Source: JANPPS01 sp043758105 (lineage in GTDB: Bacteria > Pseudomonadota > Alphaproteobacteria > Acetobacterales > Acetobacteraceae). Taken from it: a stretch of 10,155 nucleotides of DNA. This document shows, in pieces, positions 5,966 through 10,155 of this stretch. Under the pieces are notes generated by a model that saw only the letters and a list, made by a program, of their open reading frames with translations, searched no databases and was not told the origin of the DNA. The DNA lies in the NCBI GenBank assembly GCA_043758105.1, contig JAYVOF010000181.1, positions 1 to 10,155 of the forward strand, in the 5' to 3' direction. Each line of letters starts with the position of its first letter. The first letter of the stretch is position 1. The position numbers and the translations under genes were made by a program.

Positions 5966-5996
5966 CACTGAGCCTCCCCACTCCCAGGAGGTCCAC
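5959..5996 (+). promoter_or_regulatory. Alternative RBS-masking structure, exclusive with P2
   Basis: GTGGAC (5959-5964, the 3' arm of P2) is exactly complementary to GTCCAC (5991-5996), immediately before the GTG start. Nested inside, CCTCC (5973-5977) pairs with GGAGG (5987-5991), the Shine-Dalgarno core. G5991 can be used by only one of the two stems. The fold would hide the ribosome site, and it cannot coexist with P2. No T-run follows, so it is not a normal intrinsic terminator. The inferred result is that ANTAR protein binding to P2 frees the ribosome site. Confidence 0.5.
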
Positions 5997-6536
5997 GTGA
6001 CCGATTCCGTTACCCTAGATACCAACAACGCCCTGCTCGTGAAGAACAACGCCCTACTCCAATCCAACGCCTCCACCCTCAAAAGCAATCACGCGTTGCT
6101 CGAAGAGAATCATGAAATCGTGACTGGTAATAGTTCTGCGTTAAGCGCCAACAAGAAGGCGCTGGCTGCAAACGCCGGCACCTTGCTTAGCAATCATGCG
6201 CTACTGGAGGGCAACAGTGGCATCGTGCACGAGAACAAGACGGCATTGTCCGCCAACTCGACGGCGATCAAGCTCAACGCCCTGATGCTCGAAGGCAATA
6301 AGGACGCATTGCACGCCAACACGACGAAGATTTCAGCCAACGCGGATATGCTCTCCAAGAACCACGCCGTGCTGACCGCCAATGCCGAGACGGTATCCGG
6401 CAATGCCGAGCTGCAGGTCTCCAACCACGCGCTGATGGAGAGCAATGCCCGGCTGCTGAAGTCCAACGCCGAAACCATGCGGTCCAACCACGCCCTGCAA
6501 CTCGCGATCGCCGCCAAGCTCGGCGTCGCGGCCTAA
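5997..6536 (+). CDS. Asn-heptad coiled-coil protein, function unknown
   Basis: A 179-aa protein starting at GTG 5997, chosen because AGGAGG ends 5 bases upstream and the repeat region begins at once. Asn occupies every seventh residue without a break from 10 to 164 (23 heptads), and 21 of the 23 positions four residues later are Leu, Ile, Val or Met. In coiled-coil register this is hydrophobic at a and Asn at d. There is also a longer ~35-residue super-repeat (compare NHALLEENHEIVTG at 31-44 with NHALLEGNSGIVHE at 66-79). There is no Pro, Cys, Phe, Tyr or Trp, no signal peptide and no membrane segment, so a long cytosolic rod is expected. Asn d-layers in trimeric coiled coils, as in trimeric autotransporter stalks, are known to enclose anions. 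It is first in an operon with a nitrate transporter and behind a nitrate-type ANTAR leader, suggesting a nitrate-related role. I recognise no family. Confidence 0.85.
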   Translation: MTDSVTLDTNNALLVKNNALLQSNASTLKSNHALLEENHEIVTGNSSALSANKKALAANAGTLLSNHALLEGNSGIVHENKTALSANSTAIKLNALMLEGNKDALHANTTKISANADMLSKNHAVLTANAETVSGNAELQVSNHALMESNARLLKSNAETMRSNHALQLAIAAKLGVAA

Positions 6537-6543
6537 CAACCTT

Positions 6544-6567
6544 GCCCCGGCGGTGAACCGCCGGGGC
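6544..6567 (+). terminator. Intercistronic hairpin, terminator-like
   Basis: GCCCCGGCGG (6544-6553), loop TGAA, CCGCCGGGGC (6558-6567): a perfect ten-base-pair GC-rich stem followed by ATCTTT, only a short T-run. It lies between the Asn-heptad gene and the transporter gene, ending 14 bases before the latter's ATG, and does not cover its GGAG. It could be a partial terminator, or an mRNA-stability element making the first gene more abundant than the transporter. Its loop lacks the ANTAR six-base signature. Confidence 0.6.
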
Positions 6568-6581
6568 ATCTTTGGAGTGAG

Positions 6582-7931
6582 ATGATGAAAGCCACGTCGA
6601 TCGACCTGTTTAGTTTCAAGACACCGCAGATGCGGGCCTTCCACATGACGTGGCTTGCGTTCTTCGTGTGCTTCTTCGCCTGGTTCGCCGTGGCACCGCT
6701 GATGCCGGTGATCAAGGGTGAGTTCAAGCTCACCGGTGACCAGATCGCCAACATCAACATCGCCGCGGTCGGCATCACCATCCTGGTGCGCCTGATCATC
6801 GGCCCGATGTGTGACAAATTCGGCCCGCGGCTCACCTACACCTGGCTATTGGCGCTGGGTGCCATCCCGGTGATCGGCATCGCGTTCGCCAATTCCTACG
6901 AGACGTTCCTGGTGTTCCGCCTCGCCATCGGCGCGATCGGCGCCAGCTTCGTCATCACCCAATTCCACACCTCGGTGATGTTCGCGCCCAACGTGGTCGG
7001 CACCGCGAACGCGACCGTCGGCGGCTGGGGCAATGCGGGCGGCGGTGTCACGCAGAGCGTCATGCCGTTCTTGCTCGCAGGCATCGTGGGCTTGGGCGTC
7101 AGCACATCGCTCGGCTGGCGCCTGTCCATGATCGTGCCGGGCGTCATGATGCTGATCGTGGCGGTGCTATACTATAAACTTACTCAGGACACGCCGCACG
7201 GCAATATGCGGGACCTCCGCGCCCGCAGAATCGAAGTCGAGACGGGTAAGAAGGGTGGCTGGGCCGTGTTCCGGCAGGCGATGCGCAACTATCGCGTCTG
7301 GATGCTGGCGATCACCTATGGTGCCTGCTTCGGCGTCGAGATCTTTATCCACGGCGTCGCCGCCAGCTATTATGTGGATCGCTTCGGCCTCACGCTCACC
7401 TCGGCCGGGTTGGCCGCGGGCAGTTTCGGCCTGCTCGCGTTGTTCGCCCGTGCGTTGGGCGGCATTGCATCGGACAAGGTCGCCGGCCGCTTCGGGTTGC
7501 AGGGCCGCACGCTGCTGCTGTTCGGGCTGATGCTGGGTGAGGGTGTCGGCCTGCTCGCCTTCTCCACGATGGGCACCGTGACGGGCGCGGTCATCGCCAT
7601 GCTCACGTTCGGGTTGTTCACCCACATGGCGTGCGGCTCGACCTACGCTCTAGTGCCGTTCATCGATCGTAAGGCGCTGGGCGGGGTGGCCGGTATCGTC
7701 GGCGCCGGCGGCAATATCGGCGCGGTGGCGGCTGGGTTCCTGCTGAAATACACCGGAAACTTGCCCAACGCACTCTACGCCCTCGGCTGGTGCGTGCTGG
7801 CCGCCGCGTGCTGCGCCGGCGCGGTCCGCTTCACGATGAAGCATCGCCAGAGCGAGCAGACTTTGTACGACGAAGCCATGGCCCAGCGCGCGGCGATCAA
7901 GGCACAGACGGTGACGGCGGTGGCGGCCTAG
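6582..7931 (+). CDS. NNP-family nitrate/nitrite transporter (NarK/NasA type, MFS)
   Basis: A 449-aa inner-membrane protein with about 12 transmembrane helices. Both nitrate signature motifs are present: GGWGNAGGGVTQ (147-158, TM5) and GAGGNIGAVAAGF (~374-386, TM11). The two substrate-binding arginines of the family are present: Arg70 in ILVRLIIGP (TM2) and Arg290 in LFARALGG (TM8). GPMCDKFGPR (74-83) is the MFS loop motif. It would import nitrate, or exchange nitrate for nitrite, across the cytoplasmic membrane. Two adjacent ATGs (6582, 6585) are possible; GGAG at 6574-6577 is better spaced for the second. It is the second gene behind the sigma-54/ANTAR leader. No nitrate or nitrite reductase gene is in the window, so I cannot decide between assimilatory and respiratory use; the sigma-54 promoter favours assimilation. 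Confidence 0.93.
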   Translation: MMKATSIDLFSFKTPQMRAFHMTWLAFFVCFFAWFAVAPLMPVIKGEFKLTGDQIANINIAAVGITILVRLIIGPMCDKFGPRLTYTWLLALGAIPVIGIAFANSYETFLVFRLAIGAIGASFVITQFHTSVMFAPNVVGTANATVGGWGNAGGGVTQSVMPFLLAGIVGLGVSTSLGWRLSMIVPGVMMLIVAVLYYKLTQDTPHGNMRDLRARRIEVETGKKGGWAVFRQAMRNYRVWMLAITYGACFGVEIFIHGVAASYYVDRFGLTLTSAGLAAGSFGLLALFARALGGIASDKVAGRFGLQGRTLLLFGLMLGEGVGLLAFSTMGTVTGAVIAMLTFGLFTHMACGSTYALVPFIDRKALGGVAGIVGAGGNIGAVAAGFLLKYTGNLPNALYALGWCVLAAACCAGAVRFTMKHRQSEQTLYDEAMAQRAAIKAQTVTAVAA

Positions 7932-7943
7932 CGTCGCATTCGT

Positions 7944-7973
7944 GTGGTGTAATGCGCGTCGGCATTCCACCAC
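7944..7973 (+). terminator. Hairpin after the transporter gene
   Basis: GTGGTGTAATGC (7944-7955), loop GCGTCG, GCATTCCACCAC (7962-7973): a twelve-base-pair stem with one mismatch, 12 bases after the transporter stop codon. No T-run follows, so it may be a Rho-dependent end, an mRNA-protecting structure, or a separator from ilvD. The six-base loop begins with G and has T at position 4, so it is not an ANTAR target. Confidence 0.45.
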
Positions 7974-8044
7974 GCCGTGAACACCCTGGACGACGGGCCA
8001 GCAGTGGCGTAGTCCCGATGGCCTGATCGACCGGGGGCCAGAGC

Positions 8045-9769
8045 ATGTTGAAGAAGCGGTGGGACAAGTCCCAGATGCCGTCCCGTCACGTGACCGAGGG
8101 GCCGGGCCGCGCGCCGCATCGCAGCTATTATTACGCGATGGGCCTGACGGAAGACGAGATCAATCAACCCTTCGTCGGCGTCGCCACTTGTTGGAACGAG
8201 GCCGCCCCCTGCAACATCGCGCTGAGCCGCCAAGCGCAGTCGGTCAAACGGGGTGTGACCGAGGCCGGGGGGACCCCCCGGGAATTCACGACGATCACCG
8301 TGACCGACGGCATCGCCATGGGCCATCAGGGCATGAAATCCTCGCTGGTCAGCCGCGAGGTCATCGCCGACAGCGTGGAGCTGACCATGCGCGGACACTG
8401 TTACGATGCGCTGGTCGGCCTGGCAGGCTGCGACAAGAGCCTGCCCGGCATGATGATGGCCATGCTGCGCCTGAATGTGCCGGCCGTGTTCATGTATGGC
8501 GGCAGCATCCTGCCGGGCCGGTATAAGGGCCGCGACGTGACCGTCGTGGACGTGTTCGAGGCCGTGGGTCAGCACTCCGGCGGCAACATCACCGATCAGG
8601 AACTGCATGACCTCGAGATCGTCGCCTGCCCCAGCGCGGGCGCGTGCGGCGGGCAGTTCACCGCCAACACCATGGCGATGGTGAGCGAGGCGATCGGCCT
8701 GGCCCTGCCGGGTTCCGCCGGGGCCCCCGCGCCGTATGAGGACCGCGACCGCTGGGCGGCCGAGAGTGGCCGGGCGGTGATGGCGCTGATTGAAAGCGGC
8801 CTGCGTCCCCGCGACATCGTGACCATGCAGGCGCTGGAGAACGCCGCCGTCGTCGTGGCGGCCACCGGCGGCAGCACCAATGCCGGGCTGCATTTGCCGG
8901 CCTTGGCGCACGAGGCGGGCCTGCGGTTCACCATGGACGACGTGGTCCGCATCATGCGGCGCACCCCCTACATCGCCGATTTGAAACCCGGCGGGAAATA
9001 CGTGGCACTCGATGTGCACAACATCGGCGGCATTCCAGTGATCCTGAAGGCCCTGCTGGATGGCGGGCTGCTGCATGGCGATTGCATCACCGTCACCGGC
9101 AAGACCCTGGCCGAGAACCTGGCGCACGTGGTGTTCCCGACCGATCAGGACGTGGTCTATCCCGTGAGCCGCCCGATCAGCGCGACCGGCGGTGTCGTGG
9201 GCCTGCGCGGCAACCTCGCCCCCGAAGGCGCCATCGTGAAGGTGGCCGGCATGAAGAACCAGCAATTCGAGGGCACGGCGCTGTGTTTCGACAGCGAGGA
9301 AGAGGCGTTCCAGGCCGTGCAGGACCGTGCGTATAAGGCCGGCGACGTGATCGTCATTCGCTACGAGGGACCCCGCGGCGGACCCGGCATGCGCGAGATG
9401 CTGAGCACCACGAGCGCGATCTATGGCCAGGGCATGGGCGATCAGGTGGCGCTCATCACCGATGGCCGGTTCTCTGGCGCCACCCGCGGGTTCTGCGTGG
9501 GCCATGTCGGGCCGGAGGCTGCGTTGGGCGGCCCGATCGCCTTGGTGAAGAACGGGGATCGCATTAAGCTGGACGCCGCGGCAGGCACCATGGAGGTGCT
9601 GATCAGCGACGACGAAATGAAGGCGCGCCACGCCGCCTGGTCCCCGCGCGGCACGGATTACAACAGCGGCGCCATTTGGAAATTCGCCCAGACCGTCGGC
9701 CCCGCCTACCTCGGCGCCGTCACCCACCCCGGTGGTGCCGCCGAAACGCACTGCTACGCCGACATCTAA
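8045..9769 (+). CDS. ilvD: Dihydroxy-acid dehydratase
   Basis: A 574-aa cytosolic iron-sulfur enzyme that dehydrates 2,3-dihydroxy-isovalerate and -methylvalerate to the 2-oxo acids in valine, leucine and isoleucine synthesis. The family's three cluster cysteines are visible: Cys49 in ATCWNEAAPC, Cys129 in AGCDKSLPG and Cys201 in SAGACGGQFTANTM. Lys131 in GCDK is the usual carbamylated lysine, and TDGRFSGATRGF includes Ser477, the proposed catalytic base. The N-terminus (SR..TEGPGRAPHRSYYYAMGLTEDEI) is typical of IlvD and not of sugar-acid dehydratases. The ATG at 8045 follows a weak purine stretch; Met11 is an alternative. It stands 113 bases after the transporter with a hairpin in between, so it is probably a separate unit. 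Its TAA is one base before an ATG in the frame of the glycosyltransferase. Confidence 0.95.
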   Translation: MLKKRWDKSQMPSRHVTEGPGRAPHRSYYYAMGLTEDEINQPFVGVATCWNEAAPCNIALSRQAQSVKRGVTEAGGTPREFTTITVTDGIAMGHQGMKSSLVSREVIADSVELTMRGHCYDALVGLAGCDKSLPGMMMAMLRLNVPAVFMYGGSILPGRYKGRDVTVVDVFEAVGQHSGGNITDQELHDLEIVACPSAGACGGQFTANTMAMVSEAIGLALPGSAGAPAPYEDRDRWAAESGRAVMALIESGLRPRDIVTMQALENAAVVVAATGGSTNAGLHLPALAHEAGLRFTMDDVVRIMRRTPYIADLKPGGKYVALDVHNIGGIPVILKALLDGGLLHGDCITVTGKTLAENLAHVVFPTDQDVVYPVSRPISATGGVVGLRGNLAPEGAIVKVAGMKNQQFEGTALCFDSEEEAFQAVQDRAYKAGDVIVIRYEGPRGGPGMREMLSTTSAIYGQGMGDQVALITDGRFSGATRGFCVGHVGPEAALGGPIALVKNGDRIKLDAAAGTMEVLISDDEMKARHAAWSPRGTDYNSGAIWKFAQTVGPAYLGAVTHPGGAAETHCYADI

Positions 9770-9770
9770 G

Positions 9771-10155
9771 ATGGGCCAATTCCTTCCCCCTCTCCCTCCG
9801 GGAGAGGGCCGGGGTGAGGGAAATAACAGGCGCATGCTCCCGTCGGTGATGCCTCCGTCCGGCGCATTTTTGGCTGAATTGGGTGCCCGTGGTTTCCCTC
9901 ACCCCAACCCTCTCCCGGAGGGAGAGGGGGACGGAAGTCACCTTACTGTCGTCGTTCCGTGCTATAACGAAGCCGAGGTTCTGCCGGTCTTCCACGCCCG
10001 CCTCGCCGTCGCGTTGCGGGGTCTGAAATGGGACGTGATCTACGTGAACGACGGCAGCACCGACGGCACGCTGCAAGTCCTGCGTACGTTGCCGAACGCC
10101 AGCATCCTCAACCTCAGCCGCAATTTCGGCAAGGAAGCCGCCGCGACCGCCGGCA
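9771..10155 (+). CDS. Family 2 glycosyltransferase (DPM1/GtrB/ArnC-like), partial at right edge
   Basis: The frame is open from ATG 9771 to the window end. From about 9942 the protein reads LTVVVPCYNEAEVLPVFHARL...W.VIYVNDGSTDGTLQVL...ILNLSRNFGKEAA, the GT-A start of polyprenyl-phosphate glycosyltransferases: VVPCYNE for nucleotide binding and NDGSTDGT for the first acidic motif. Such enzymes move a sugar from a nucleotide donor to a lipid phosphate at the membrane; any C-terminal membrane part is beyond the window. The start is uncertain. ATGs at 9771 (one base after the ilvD stop, suggesting coupling), 9834 and 9849 all lack a good ribosome site, and all put the repeat copy at 9893-9930 into the protein as FPHPNPLPEGEG just before the catalytic domain. 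The original start may have been displaced by the repeats. Confidence 0.8.
   Translation, partial: MGQFLPPLPPGEGRGEGNNRRMLPSVMPPSGAFLAELGARGFPHPNPLPEGEGDGSHLTVVVPCYNEAEVLPVFHARLAVALRGLKWDVIYVNDGSTDGTLQVLRTLPNASILNLSRNFGKEAAATAG
9786..9823 (+). repeat. 38-bp palindromic dispersed repeat, copy 1
   Basis: Contains a perfect nine-base-pair hairpin, CCCTCTCCC (9788-9796), loop TCC, GGGAGAGGG (9800-9808), followed by GGGGTGAGGG. This is the style of REP-like palindromes scattered in many proteobacterial genomes. It begins 16 bases after the ilvD stop and is the inverted partner of copy 2, matching its reverse complement at 36 of 38 bases. Confidence 0.8.
9893..9930 (-). repeat. 38-bp palindromic dispersed repeat, copy 2 (inverted)
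   Basis: Reverse complement of copy 1 with two differences (AA in place of GG at 9906-9907). With copy 1 it forms an inverted pair around a 69-base spacer (9824-9892), able to make one long stem or two short ones, in the usual layout of paired REP elements (BIME-like). It overlaps the open frame leading into the glycosyltransferase and contributes FPHPNPLPEGEG to it. Confidence 0.8.

Noticed and set aside
5471..5971. A 166-codon plus-strand frame overlapping the ANTAR gene and its leader
   Set aside because: Composition is not protein-like, and it would run through the promoter and both ANTAR hairpins; the minus-strand regulator explains the region.
5997..6536. The heptad region as simple repeat DNA or a CRISPR-like array
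   Set aside because: The 21-base units are only loosely alike at the DNA level; periodicity is held in the protein through varied codons, so selection acts on the protein.
6544..6567. The intercistronic hairpin as a third ANTAR target
   Set aside because: The loop is four bases (TGAA), lacking the six-base A1/G4 signature.
7944..7973. The post-transporter hairpin with a six-base loop as an ANTAR target for ilvD
   Set aside because: The loop GCGTCG has G at position 1 and T at position 4; there is no paired second hairpin.
7928..9835. A 635-codon open frame on the minus strand across ilvD
   Set aside because: It is the antisense shadow of ilvD: rich in His, Arg, Ala and Gly with no family motif, while the plus strand encodes a complete IlvD with all catalytic residues.

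Overview
This is a GC-rich window from a proteobacterium. The NtrC/sigma-54-style nitrogen control, the HxlR and DUF347 genes and the general gene style suggest an alphaproteobacterium, perhaps Rhodospirillales/Acetobacteraceae; that placement is inferred from codon use and protein style, not from a marker gene.

Layout. The left edge (1-364) holds no intact gene, only what looks like the first ~42 codons of a broken AAA-type ATPase and a pair of degenerate 24-bp direct repeats. It is followed by a minus-strand SAM methyltransferase (365-1084), a weakly supported small ORF, and a minus-strand Tat-exported sulfite-oxidase-family molybdoenzyme (1415-2794). Divergent from that is a membrane protein with four DUF347 repeats (2927-3673). 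Its stop codon overlaps that of a convergent HxlR-type regulator (3670-4131). The regulator is divergent from a small secreted protein (4210-4506).

The centre (4538-7931) looks like a self-contained nitrate-response module. A minus-strand regulator (4538-5809) joins a phosphorylation-dead receiver domain, an ANTAR RNA-binding domain and two PilJ/NarX-like nitrate-sensing P-box domains. Divergent from it is a near-consensus sigma-54 promoter (5873-5889). Starting a few bases after the predicted transcription start are two hairpins with hexanucleotide loops AATGGC and ACCGGC, both with A at loop position 1 and G at position 4, which is the known ANTAR target signature. The second hairpin is mutually exclusive with a structure that would bury the ribosome binding site of the first gene. 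That gene encodes a remarkable 179-aa protein made of 23 uninterrupted heptads, each with Asn at one core position and usually Leu/Ile/Val/Met at the other. A strong intercistronic hairpin then precedes an NNP-family nitrate/nitrite transporter (6582-7931). The inferred logic is nitrogen limitation through sigma-54, combined with nitrate sensed by the ANTAR-PilJ protein, to express the Asn-heptad protein and the transporter. The logic resembles the Klebsiella nas operon, but the sensor architecture is different, RBS masking seems to replace a terminator, and an unknown coiled-coil partner is present.

The right end carries dihydroxy-acid dehydratase ilvD (8045-9769). It is followed by two 38-bp palindromic repeats in inverted orientation, which appear to be read in frame into the 5' end of a family 2 glycosyltransferase that runs off the window.
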